Below are positions 25,483 to 33,085 of a stretch of DNA of 36,171 nucleotides, one piece after another. The notes beneath the pieces are model-generated. The model did not search any database, was not told where the DNA came from, and was given only the letters and a program-made list of their open reading frames with translations. How positions within the stretch are numbered: position 1 is the stretch's first letter; each line of letters starts with the position of its first letter. The translations under genes and the position numbers were made by a program. The stretch comes from CAYREV01 sp964423345 (GTDB taxonomy: Bacteria > Bacteroidota > Rhodothermia > Balneolales > Balneolaceae), in contig CAYREV010000024.1 of NCBI GenBank assembly GCA_964423345.1, forward strand, positions 1 through 36,171. Reading direction: 5' to 3'.

Positions 25483-26319
25483 ATGGAATTTACCGTAATC
25501 AAAGATTGGTTTTTTGCCCTAAGCCCTATCATGCAGAGCCTTACTGCAGGGTTGTTTACCTGGACGATGACGGCCCTGGGGGCGGCCCTGGTCTTCTTCA
25601 CCCGAAAGGTAAACTATAAAGTGCTCGATGCGATGATGGGCTTTGCGGCCGGGGTGATGATAGCCGCCAGTTTCTGGTCCCTGCTGGTCCCCTCCATTGA
25701 GATGGCCTCACACCAGGGCATGATCGAGTGGGGCCCTGCCGTTATAGGATTTCTGTTGGGCGGGGTGTTTCTCAGGATATGTGACAAATATTTGCCTCAC
25801 CTGCACATCGGTTTTCCACGCGACATGGCCGAAGGCATCCAGACCAAGTGGAAGCGGGCCACCCTGCTGGTGCTGGCCATCACCCTCCACAATATACCGG
25901 AGGGACTGGCCGTTGGGGTTCTATTCGGTGCGGCCGCATCGGGGGTCGATCCCTCGGGCAGCGCCACCATCCTCGGCGCGGTAAGCCTTGCCCTTGGCAT
26001 TGGCATCCAGAACTTCCCGGAAGGCACCGCCGTATCCATGCCCCTGAGGCGCGAAGGAGTAAGTGTGGGACGCAGTTTCTGGTACGGGCAGCTGTCGGGC
26101 ATCGTGGAGCCTATCGCAGCTGTGGTGGGAGCCGCCGCCGTACTGATGGTCCAGCCCCTGCTGCCTTATGCACTTGCATTTGCCGCGGGAGCCATGATAT
26201 TCGTGGTCGTGGAGGAACTGATCCCGGAATCCCAGCTCCACGGCAACACCGACATTGCAACGCTGGGGACCATGCTGGGGTTTAGTGTGATGATGATTTT
26301 AGATGTGGCGCTCGGCTAG
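25483..26319 (+). CDS. ZIP-family divalent metal transporter (GufA/ZupT group)
   Basis: 278 residues with about eight predicted membrane helices. The fourth and fifth helices carry the metal-site motifs HNIPEGLAVGV (His136, Asn137, Glu140) and NFPEGTAVSMPLRREG (Asn177, Glu180). A third acidic site is VVVEELIPES (Glu244, Glu245). These are typical of GufA/ZupT-like importers of zinc and related ions across the inner membrane. The loop between helices 3 and 4 has PHLHIGFP, a likely metal-binding patch. The start is an ATG at 25483. It lies 117 bases after the propeller gene in the same direction; co-transcription is possible but not shown. Confidence 0.9.
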   Translation: MEFTVIKDWFFALSPIMQSLTAGLFTWTMTALGAALVFFTRKVNYKVLDAMMGFAAGVMIAASFWSLLVPSIEMASHQGMIEWGPAVIGFLLGGVFLRICDKYLPHLHIGFPRDMAEGIQTKWKRATLLVLAITLHNIPEGLAVGVLFGAAASGVDPSGSATILGAVSLALGIGIQNFPEGTAVSMPLRREGVSVGRSFWYGQLSGIVEPIAAVVGAAAVLMVQPLLPYALAFAAGAMIFVVVEELIPESQLHGNTDIATLGTMLGFSVMMILDVALG

Positions 26320-26388
26320 AAGCGGTTTTGAAATCTCTCCGAGAGCCCTATTTTCGACAATAAGAGCAGGCCAAGTAAAAAATATAAT

Positions 26389-26769
26389 GTGAGTACAGTG
26401 AAGGGAAACAGCGCCAAAAGAATTCTCATCGTAGAGGACGACATGATCATAGCCATGGTCCTCGAGCGGATGATACTGAAGCTTGATCATGAAGTGGTCG
26501 GCAAGGTCAATACGGGCGAACAAGCCATAGAATACGCCCTGAATCGCGAGCCCGACCTTATCCTGATGGATATTCAGCTAAAAGACAGCATCGACGGCAT
26601 TTCGGCCATGGAGAAGATCAGGAAGAGCTCCCAGGTGCCCGTCATCTATATCACCGGCAACTCCGACCAGTACAACCTCAACCGGGCGAAGGAAACCAAT
26701 TTTGTAGACTACCTGGTCAAGCCCATCCAGATGAGCGACCTTCAAAACTCCATGAGCAAGGCGTTTTGA
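26389..26769 (+). CDS. Single-domain response regulator (receiver only)
   Basis: 126 residues made up of one CheY-type receiver. The acidic pair is Asp17/Asp18 after Glu16 (IVEDD), the phosphoacceptor is Asp61 (LILMDIQL), with switch Thr89 (YITGN) and Lys111 (LVKPI). All key residues are present, so it should accept phosphate. There is no output domain and no histidine kinase nearby, so it must signal by protein contact or act as a phosphorelay intermediate. The start is GTG at 26389. The DIQLKDSIDG and YITGN forms are common in stand-alone receivers of Bacteroidota-type genomes. Confidence 0.9.
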   Translation: MSTVKGNSAKRILIVEDDMIIAMVLERMILKLDHEVVGKVNTGEQAIEYALNREPDLILMDIQLKDSIDGISAMEKIRKSSQVPVIYITGNSDQYNLNRAKETNFVDYLVKPIQMSDLQNSMSKAF

Positions 26770-26838
26770 ATCGAACCATATTAATGGTTAATTTACATGT
26801 TAACAGCGCCAACCTTTTAAATTACAGGTTTAGGTCAT

Positions 26839-27945
26839 ATGGGTGTTACACGCGTATCGTTCCAGGGCAAAGAAGACAAAAGCTTTGCACGGGATGTCAA
26901 GGACGAGGTAAACCGCTATTTTGAGGAAAACGGTATTTCCAAACATGCCGACACCCGTATGGTTATTAAGACCGTCGTCCTGCTCACCCTTTATTTTGGC
27001 GCCTACGCCCTCATACTGAGCGGCTCGTTATCCTACCTGTCCATGGCGCTTCTTTGCGCTGTCATGGGCATAGGCATGGCCGGTATCGGCTTCTCCATCT
27101 CGCACGACGCTCTTCACGGGGCCTACTCGTCCAATAAGACCGTCAACAAGATCCTCGGCTATACCTTCGACCTGATGGGCGCCAACGGCTACATATGGAA
27201 GATCACCCATAACATCGTGCACCACACCTACACCAACATTCACGAGCATGACGAAGACCTTGAAGTGGCCGCATTCATCCGGCTGTCGCCCCATGCAGAA
27301 TACAAACCCATTCACAAGGCCCAGCATGTACTGGCCTTCCTCGCCTACAGCCTGGCAACCCTGTTCTGGGTTTTTGTCAAGGATTACAAGCATTTTCTGA
27401 AGGATAACCTGGGGCCCTACGAAAACAAGAACCACCCTCTATCGGAATGGGTCACCCTATTCGTAACCAAGACGCTCTACTATGGCTACATGCTGGTGGT
27501 GCCCCTCCTGGTGCTGTCGATTACCTGGTGGCAGCTTCTTATCGGTTTTCTGATTCTTCATCTCACCGCCGGCGTTATCCTGGGCGTCATATTTCAGCTG
27601 GCTCATGTAGTCGAAGGCACCGATCATCCCACCGAAAATTCCGAAGGCAACATCGAAAACGAATGGATGATCCACCAGATGGAGACCACCTCCGACTTTG
27701 CCCATTCGAACAAGCTGCTGTGCTGGTATATCGGAGGGCTCAACTACCAGATCGAGCATCACCTGTTTCCGAAGATCTGCAGCATCCACTACCCCGACAT
27801 CAGCCCTATCGTCCGCCGCGTGGCCGACCGGCACGATGTGCCCTACAACTATCACGAAACGCTGGGAGATGCTATCGCCTCCCACTATCGGACCCTCAAG
27901 AAGTTCGGGAAGTCGGCCGAAGTCAACCTGCAGGCCGCCGGGTGA
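26839..27945 (+). CDS. Membrane fatty-acid desaturase with QIEHH third His box
   Basis: 368 residues with four to six membrane segments. The three His boxes of di-iron desaturases are HDALHG (89-94), HNIVHH (124-129) and QIEHH (304-308). Gln in the third box is typical of front-end (delta-5/6-type) desaturases, but the fused cytochrome b5 domain of eukaryotic ones is absent, so an external ferredoxin or similar donor is needed. Likely role: adding double bonds to membrane acyl chains, on acyl-CoA or acyl-lipid. Regiochemistry cannot be read. The single-domain regulator ends 69 bases upstream; a link is only positional. Confidence 0.9.
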   Translation: MGVTRVSFQGKEDKSFARDVKDEVNRYFEENGISKHADTRMVIKTVVLLTLYFGAYALILSGSLSYLSMALLCAVMGIGMAGIGFSISHDALHGAYSSNKTVNKILGYTFDLMGANGYIWKITHNIVHHTYTNIHEHDEDLEVAAFIRLSPHAEYKPIHKAQHVLAFLAYSLATLFWVFVKDYKHFLKDNLGPYENKNHPLSEWVTLFVTKTLYYGYMLVVPLLVLSITWWQLLIGFLILHLTAGVILGVIFQLAHVVEGTDHPTENSEGNIENEWMIHQMETTSDFAHSNKLLCWYIGGLNYQIEHHLFPKICSIHYPDISPIVRRVADRHDVPYNYHETLGDAIASHYRTLKKFGKSAEVNLQAAG

Positions 27946-28046
27946 ATTCCCCCCAGCCGAGAATTGTTAAGGTAACTCGTTTTTGAGGTCCATCTTTCAT
28001 ACGAAGAGTAGGCTCGAAGGGCCTGCTGCAACCTGAACCCAACCAC

Positions 28047-28051
28047 GGAGG
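28047..28051 (+). promoter_or_regulatory. Strong Shine-Dalgarno site (GGAGG)
   Basis: GGAGG lies four bases before the ATG at 28056. It is the clearest ribosome-binding site in the window, where most genes lack one, and fixes the start of the small membrane protein. Confidence 0.7.
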
Positions 28052-28055
28052 TTTT

Positions 28056-28526
28056 ATGGAAGCCAATTTGTTTGTAGGAGCCCTGGCCGGCATAGGCGGT
28101 GCGCTGCTGATGACCCTTCTAATCTACCTGCTTAAGCCGGCCGGCTACAACATCGATATTCCCTACCTGCTGGGCAGCCGTTTTCTGGATATCAATCATA
28201 CCACCGGCGTCTACTCGCTCGGCATCACCCTGCATCTGATGGCCGGTGCGGCCTGGGGAGCTCTCTATGTATTTATGATCGTTGCCATGCGGGTAGAGCC
28301 CAACTGGCCGATTGGCATTCTTTGGGGCTTCGGCCACGGGATCTTTATCGGCGTGCTGATGGGTATTTTATCCGAAGATCACCCCTATATCGGAGAAGGA
28401 AAGCCGATGAGCGATCCCGGCATCATGGGCCGGCGCTGGGGCACCGCCATCCCCTACCTGGTCCTCGGACTTCATGTCGTTTTCGGGGCCAGCGCCATGG
28501 CTCTCTACCACCAGATGATGGCCTAG
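28056..28526 (+). CDS. Small integral membrane protein of unknown function
   Basis: 156 residues with about four membrane helices: 5-27, 50-75, 86-110 and 132-154. The loops hold GSRFLDINHTTGVYSLG and SEDHPYIGEGKPMSDPG. Conserved-looking His residues flank helices (NHTTG, LHLMAG, GHGIF, LHVVFG). The general form resembles YagU/DUF6789-like small membrane proteins, though I cannot assign it. Its TAG stop at 28524-28526 overlaps the stop of the convergent PH-domain gene in a CTAG palindrome. Function unknown. Confidence 0.75.
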   Translation: MEANLFVGALAGIGGALLMTLLIYLLKPAGYNIDIPYLLGSRFLDINHTTGVYSLGITLHLMAGAAWGALYVFMIVAMRVEPNWPIGILWGFGHGIFIGVLMGILSEDHPYIGEGKPMSDPGIMGRRWGTAIPYLVLGLHVVFGASAMALYHQMMA

Positions 28527-29980
28527 GCCAGGCCTTCAAAACCGGTTTCCCTCTCCGGCCCCGCCGGTGAGACCCACCGGTAGCAGGCTTCGCCCGCCTG
28601 CTGTTCCAGCTCCCGCACCTTGAACTCGGCACCTCCGCTGCCCGAGGCCACCTTCACCCGGTAGGTCGACAGTTCCAGCCGGCGCTGAAAGGGGTTCTGT
28701 GCCAGGGTGGCCGCCTGTATACGCTTTTTGTTTACGATGGCAGTAGTTTTCGACAGGGTGCGGTACCGTATCATCATCGTCTCACCCAGCATTCCCACCC
28801 CCGCTGCCCGGTACTGCAGCCAGCCCAGGGCCAGCGCCGGAACCAGCAGCAGAAATCCGTAATAGCCCACGTCCAGCAGCCACTCTACGGGGAGAAGCAA
28901 CAGCAGGGCTGCCAGCACCATACGGGTGAGGTAACGCCTTAGGGCACGCGGCGGGGGGTACCGCTCCAGCTTTCCCCCGGCATAGTCGGGCACCACCTCC
29001 CGGAGGAAGCCGGCCACTTCATCCTTCGGCAGCAAGGGGAAGAGAGTAGACGAATTGTTCTGCTGTCCCTCCTCCCCGTAGCCGGCACTTTCTATGATGA
29101 CGGAGGCATAGCCGAAAGGCTGGCGCATCACCCCCTCGCGGACGCGGACGGCCTGGATACGGTTGAAGGGCACGGTGAGCTGCCGGCGCTCGAAAAGTCC
29201 CTGTTTTATCACCATCTCCCGCTCATGCACCTCCAGGCTAAAGCCGTAATATTTTATAAGGGTGCCCATAAAGCTGAGCAGCCACGAAACCGCAACCAGC
29301 AGCACCACCAGGTAGACTACCATGTAGGTGCTTATGCCGCTTGGAACCAGTGCTTCCAGGTACTGCACCATCTCCTCCTGGGATATCACCTGGTCGATCT
29401 GCGAGAAGATCGTGCCTATGATGGAGAGGGCGATGCCGAAACTACCTGAGGTGCAGGCGGCGACGACGAGGTCGCGCATCGTGAGCCTGTAGATATCCGG
29501 TTCCGGGAGAGCGGCCGCCGGCTCTTCCGCCGCTTGCTCCTCTCCATTCCTCAGCCGCAGCTCCCTTTTGAGGGCCTCGGCTCTTTCGCGGGTGATGGCG
29601 CTGATCTTCGCCTCCTTCGAGGAGCTGCCCGCCGTCTTCACTTCCAGCTCCACCAGTCCGAAGAGGCGCTGGATCACGCCCGCCTTGATATCGATACTCT
29701 GTATGCGCTCCCTGGAAAGGTATATATTCTTGCGCACGAACACCCCCTGCTCGATATGCAGCTCACCGTCGACGACCCGGTAGGTGAACCGCAGCCAGGA
29801 AAGGACGCCGCCGATCAGCAACACGGCAAAGACCGAAAGGATCCCGAAGAGACTAATCATGGACCGGCTTCCGCCGCTGGTGACGAACAGGAGCACCAGC
29901 AGGGAGATAAAGTTATCCTTGATGATCTGAAGGGCCTTCGTAAGGGCGGCTACAGGATGTTGGCGGTGGCTGTCAAACAT
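28523..29980 (-). CDS. YdbT-like membrane protein with three bacterial PH domains
   Basis: 485 residues. Membrane segments near 20-65, 170-240 and 350-390 alternate with three bPH2-type domains. The first is at about 70-145 (VDGELHIEQGVFVRKNIYLS, RIQSIDIKAGVIQRLFGL). The second is at about 250-335 (MVIKQGLFERRQLTVPFNRI, QAVRVREGVMRQPFGY). The third is at about 400-475 (TMMIRYRTLSKTTAIVNKKR, NPFQRRLEL). Each has the I-Q-x-hydrophobic core and the F-G-like turn typical of YdbS/YdbT. Its start overlaps the end of the YdbS-like gene by 8 bases, so the two are translated together. In Bacillus such a pair affects bacteriocin sensitivity; the role here is unknown. Confidence 0.85.
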   Translation of the reverse strand: MFDSHRQHPVAALTKALQIIKDNFISLLVLLFVTSGGSRSMISLFGILSVFAVLLIGGVLSWLRFTYRVVDGELHIEQGVFVRKNIYLSRERIQSIDIKAGVIQRLFGLVELEVKTAGSSSKEAKISAITRERAEALKRELRLRNGEEQAAEEPAAALPEPDIYRLTMRDLVVAACTSGSFGIALSIIGTIFSQIDQVISQEEMVQYLEALVPSGISTYMVVYLVVLLVAVSWLLSFMGTLIKYYGFSLEVHEREMVIKQGLFERRQLTVPFNRIQAVRVREGVMRQPFGYASVIIESAGYGEEGQQNNSSTLFPLLPKDEVAGFLREVVPDYAGGKLERYPPPRALRRYLTRMVLAALLLLLPVEWLLDVGYYGFLLLVPALALGWLQYRAAGVGMLGETMMIRYRTLSKTTAIVNKKRIQAATLAQNPFQRRLELSTYRVKVASGSGGAEFKVRELEQQAGEACYRWVSPAGPERETGFEGLA

Positions 29981-30452
29981 CTTCCCGGGCTTTCAGTGCC
30001 ATCTTTGAAATGCGGTTGCGGACCTCCGCCGCCGTCTCCTCGTCCAGGGCCGGTATCTGGTGGGTCGTCGCCGCAGTGGATACGGTTACGTCGGAAAGGT
30101 TGTAATACCTGAGTATGGGGCCCTTGCGGGTATCCACATGCTGTACGCGGTTGACGGGCACCAGGGTACGGCGGACAATCACCAGGCCGCGCTGCAGTTC
30201 CACTTCATGTTCATTGACATCATACCTCCACCGTTTCCAGCGCCAGTAGGGTACGAAGGCCGTCAGCAGCACCGATAGTATAAGCCAGAAAACGAAAAAT
30301 ACTATGCCCACCCAGAAAGGCATTACGTGCTGGGTATCCATCAGCCAGAACAGCAGGAGCCCCAGGCCAAGGATTGCAGACTGTATAAGGCCGGTGATGC
30401 GCCAGGCGCTGACAGCCGTTGCCGGGAGACGGTTGGTCGGTTGTGTATTCAT
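29973..30452 (-). CDS. YdbS-like membrane protein with one bacterial PH domain
   Basis: 159 residues from the ATG at 30452 (MNTQPTNRLP), the usual YdbS length; a TTG five codons upstream is less likely. Two membrane helices (about 17-38 and 45-67) are followed by one bPH2 domain containing VNEHEVELQRGLVIVRRTLV, PVNRVQHVDTRKGPILRYY and STAATTHQIPALDEETAAEV. This is the standard YdbS layout. The stop lies inside the start of the YdbT-like gene. The two products probably form one membrane complex. Function unknown. Confidence 0.85.
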   Translation of the reverse strand: MNTQPTNRLPATAVSAWRITGLIQSAILGLGLLLFWLMDTQHVMPFWVGIVFFVFWLILSVLLTAFVPYWRWKRWRYDVNEHEVELQRGLVIVRRTLVPVNRVQHVDTRKGPILRYYNLSDVTVSTAATTHQIPALDEETAAEVRNRISKMALKAREDV

Positions 30453-30511
30453 GGAAGAAAAGTACAAAAGAAATGCCTGCTGCTAAAGGGAAAGGTTAGC
30501 CGGCAGCCGGC

Positions 30512-30542
30512 AAAAAAAAAGCCACCCTTTCAACAGGTGGCT
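30512..30542 (-). terminator. Rho-independent terminator behind the histone H1-like gene
   Basis: On the minus strand the arms AGCCACC (30536-30542) and GGTGGCT (30520-30526) make a perfect 7-base stem with a 9-base loop, followed directly by a run of T (nine A at 30512-30520 on the plus strand). It starts 20 bases beyond the stop of the 58-residue gene and is the clearest intrinsic terminator in the window. Confidence 0.85.
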
Positions 30543-30562
30543 CCTAATCTTTTGGGCGAAAC

Positions 30563-30739
30563 CTAGGCTCTGTTTTTGATATCCTGGATTTCGAGGCGTA
30601 CCTCCTGGGCCAGCTTGCGCAGGGACTGAAGTCCTTTGCGGGCACGGGTTCCCGCTGCCTTGTTTCCTTTTTCGTAAAATTTGTTCATGTCGGCTTCTAC
30701 ACCACCGATCAAATCCTTGATTTCATCAAATCTGCTCAT
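30563..30739 (-). CDS. Small histone H1-like (Hc1-type) DNA-binding protein
   Basis: 58 residues, starting MSRFDEIKDLIGGVEADMNK, with FYEKGNKAAGTRARKGLQSL in the middle and ending EIQDIKNRA. The segment KGNKAAGTRARKGLQ is the hallmark of the short histone H1-like proteins found throughout Bacteroidota and relatives (Hc1 family). They bind DNA through basic helices and are thought to help compact the nucleoid. The N-terminal part is acidic and the middle strongly basic. The ATG is at 30739 and the stop TAG at 30563-30565, followed by its own terminator. The gene is so short that automatic calling may miss it, but terminator and family match leave little doubt. Confidence 0.88.
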   Translation of the reverse strand: MSRFDEIKDLIGGVEADMNKFYEKGNKAAGTRARKGLQSLRKLAQEVRLEIQDIKNRA

Positions 30740-30834
30740 TTTTCTTCTATTATGTTATGATTGTAACGGGATGAACCCATCGTTTTTGTAAAGATCGATT
30801 AAACCGGCCGAAATTTACGCTCCCCCAATTTAAC

Positions 30835-30861
30835 ATTTTGGGAATAAAAAACACCCAAAAT
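30835..30861 (-). terminator. Hairpin directly behind the MFS transporter stop
   Basis: ATTTTGGG (30835-30842) and CCCAAAAT (30854-30861) are a perfect 8-base inverted repeat with an 11-base A-rich loop. It begins one base after the transporter's TAA (30863-30865, minus). The U-run expected after a minus-strand terminator is weak; U-rich sequence lies instead in the loop, and on the plus strand ATTATTTTTT follows. It may act on either strand. Confidence 0.45.
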
Positions 30862-30862
30862 A

Positions 30863-32179
30863 TTATTTTTTCGAATGTTTGCCCTGCTGCCACTCTCCAT
30901 CCGCGCCTTTTACCAGCCTCGGAACCTTCAGCATCAGGACAAAGCCCAGCAGGAAAAACAGGATGATCACGCTCATGCCTATACGCTGGCTGCCCGCATA
31001 ATAGGTAATCCATCCCACCAGCAGCGGGCCCAGGAAGGCGGTCACCTTGCCCGATAAGGCAAAGAGGCCGAACATCTGGTTTTGAAGCTCCTCGGGTGCG
31101 ATACGCCCCATGTAGGTGCGGCTCGCCGCCTGTGCGGGACCTACGAAGATACCCAGCAGGAGCCCGAACACCCAGAACCAGAAGGAGGAGGTGACCAGCA
31201 GTACGGCCGAGGTGGTGATGATCAGGCCGGCCAGCGAAAAGAGGATGGTCTGCCGGCTGCCCAGGTAATCGTCTATCCAGGCAAAAAGGACCGCTCCGAG
31301 CCCCGCCGTCAGGTTCAGCCCGATACCGAAAATAAGCACGTCCCGTTCGGTCATGTCGAAGGTCCCCGCCGCATAGATCCCCCCGAAGGCAAAGACCGTT
31401 GCCAGTCCGTCGATAAAGATCATGCGGGCGACCAGAAACCGGAAAATGTCCTTGTATTGCCGCACATTGCGCAGCGACTCGCGGATCTGTCGCCAGCCGC
31501 GACGGACGGCCTGTCCGGTGCTGATACCCGTGGGTTTTGCATCCGGGGTAAAGGCAAACAGCGGAATGGAAAACAGCAGGTACCATACCGCCACCAGCAC
31601 GAAGGTGGCGCGCACGTGTTCGGCCGACGCTTTGTCCAGCCCGAAGGGCGGCTGCGATACATCGATAAATAGAAAAAGCGCCACGACCAGGCAGAACAAC
31701 CCCCCGGCGTATCCCAGTCCCCAGGCCCAGCCCGACCAGCGTCCCATCGTCCGGGAGGTCGCCAGGTTGGGAAGCATGGCATTATAGAAGATAATGGCGA
31801 ATTCCGATCCCACCGTCGAGATGAAGATGAGCACCAGCGCCAGCATCACAAAAGAGGGGTCCGGCCCCACAAACCAGAGCCCCCCGGTGGCGACGATACA
31901 GAGCAGGCTGAAGCCCAGTATCCAGGGTTTCCGCTTTCCCTTCTGGTCGGCAATGGCCCCCAGTATGGGTCCGAAAACCGCGATAACCAGTCCCGCCGCG
32001 CTGATGGTGTTGCCCCACTGGTTGCTGGCCAGGGCGTCGTTATCGGAAACCGACTGAATAAAGTAGGTGGCAAATACGAACGTTTGTATGACCGCAAAAA
32101 AGGCACTGTTCGCCCAGTCGTACAGTGCCCATGAAATAAGGGCTCCCCGGCTCGCCTTTCTTTTCCCTGTTCTTTCCAT
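30863..32179 (-). CDS. MFS transporter of the UMF1 (Atg22-like) family
   Basis: 438 residues from the ATG at 32179; the frame stays open to a TTG at 32185, which is less likely. About 12 membrane helices. The N-terminal ISWALYDWANSAFFAVIQTF is the diagnostic UMF1 motif. Later landmarks are NTISAAGLVIAVFGPILGAI, ADQKGKRKPWI (the MFS loop 2-3 signature D-x-x-G-K-R/K) and FVGPAQAASRTYMGRIAPEE. Fungal relatives export amino acids from vacuoles; the bacterial substrate is unknown. The protein is in the inner membrane. It stands alone; its upstream gap is shared with the divergent 190-residue gene. Confidence 0.88.
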   Translation of the reverse strand: MERTGKRKASRGALISWALYDWANSAFFAVIQTFVFATYFIQSVSDNDALASNQWGNTISAAGLVIAVFGPILGAIADQKGKRKPWILGFSLLCIVATGGLWFVGPDPSFVMLALVLIFISTVGSEFAIIFYNAMLPNLATSRTMGRWSGWAWGLGYAGGLFCLVVALFLFIDVSQPPFGLDKASAEHVRATFVLVAVWYLLFSIPLFAFTPDAKPTGISTGQAVRRGWRQIRESLRNVRQYKDIFRFLVARMIFIDGLATVFAFGGIYAAGTFDMTERDVLIFGIGLNLTAGLGAVLFAWIDDYLGSRQTILFSLAGLIITTSAVLLVTSSFWFWVFGLLLGIFVGPAQAASRTYMGRIAPEELQNQMFGLFALSGKVTAFLGPLLVGWITYYAGSQRIGMSVIILFFLLGFVLMLKVPRLVKGADGEWQQGKHSKK

Positions 32180-32285
32180 CACCAATTGGTTGTTACTTTA
32201 TTTTTCACATTATGCAGGGAATACTTTGCAAAAGCAATATGTTTAGTCTATATAGAAAACAACGTTAAAATTTTCTGCTTCGAGT

Positions 32286-32858
32286 ATGAAAGACCCATCT
32301 GAAAATTATATCTACGTATATGACGAAGAACGTCACCAGATCATCATGATCGACAGTGAAACCGGAGAGAAAGTCGAGAAGAAAGACGACCGGGTCACCT
32401 CCATCCTGCAATACCTGCGGGACGAAGGACATGGCACCAAGCTCCGCAAGTTTGCGGTTTGGTGCAGCTACCAGGTCAATGAGGATATCAAGCCCATCCA
32501 GAACAAACTCATTGAGCTGGCCGAGCGGGCCATAGAGGGCAAGGCCGGCCGGGAAGAACTCCAGCAGCTCTACGACGAAACCGAAGGGGCAGCCATAGCC
32601 ACCGACACCGTCGGACTCCGGCAGGGATCCGAGAAGGCGCCCGCCTTCCTTACCTCCCGCGAGTGCATCAATCCCGACCCCTACGATGCCGCCCTGCAGG
32701 CCGCCCGCTTTCACCGCCTCTGGGTGCAGATGGATAACAGCGAAAGCGACAAACAGAAGATACTGCGTGAAATCAGGGTCAGCGACTCTGAAAACTACGT
32801 TCAACAGGCCGAACAGAAACAGGTGGATTATCTTTTGGAACTTATTGGTGAAAAATAG
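32286..32858 (+). CDS. Unrecognised acidic cytosolic protein
   Basis: 190 residues, rich in Asp, Glu and Lys, with no signal peptide, membrane helix or known motif that I can name. The N-terminus (YIYVYDEERHQIIMIDSETG) looks like a beta hairpin. Residues 60-105 form an amphipathic helical stretch (KPIQNKLIELAERAIEGKAG). The C-terminal part is helical too (QQAEQKQVDYLLELIGEK). It has one Cys at about 60 and one in TSRECINPDPYDAALQAARF. Codon use matches its neighbours. It stands alone. Function unknown; probably lineage-specific. Confidence 0.7.
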   Translation: MKDPSENYIYVYDEERHQIIMIDSETGEKVEKKDDRVTSILQYLRDEGHGTKLRKFAVWCSYQVNEDIKPIQNKLIELAERAIEGKAGREELQQLYDETEGAAIATDTVGLRQGSEKAPAFLTSRECINPDPYDAALQAARFHRLWVQMDNSESDKQKILREIRVSDSENYVQQAEQKQVDYLLELIGEK

Positions 32859-33085
32859 GTTAAACCCCTTGGATAAGCGATAAAACGGCTTTTGCGGACA
32901 TTATTCGGGAGTTCATAAATTCTAATATTACCCCATTTTTTACCCCTTTATAGGCCATAAGGCTCAATTTTACCTTCTCGACTAGCGCTAAGTCGTTGAT
33001 CAATAGGAAATTAACCCCTCAGACTATTGTTTTGGCGGGGGTGAATCTCTATATTGGCATTATCTGTAACTTTAGATTGCCATTA
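32859..33085. other. Intergenic region upstream of the cyclase, no gene found
   Basis: 227 bases, AT-rich. The cyclase frame is open from a TTG at 32996 but the part before 33086 has no domain character, so it is treated as non-coding leader. No hairpin or known RNA is seen. Confidence 0.4.
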
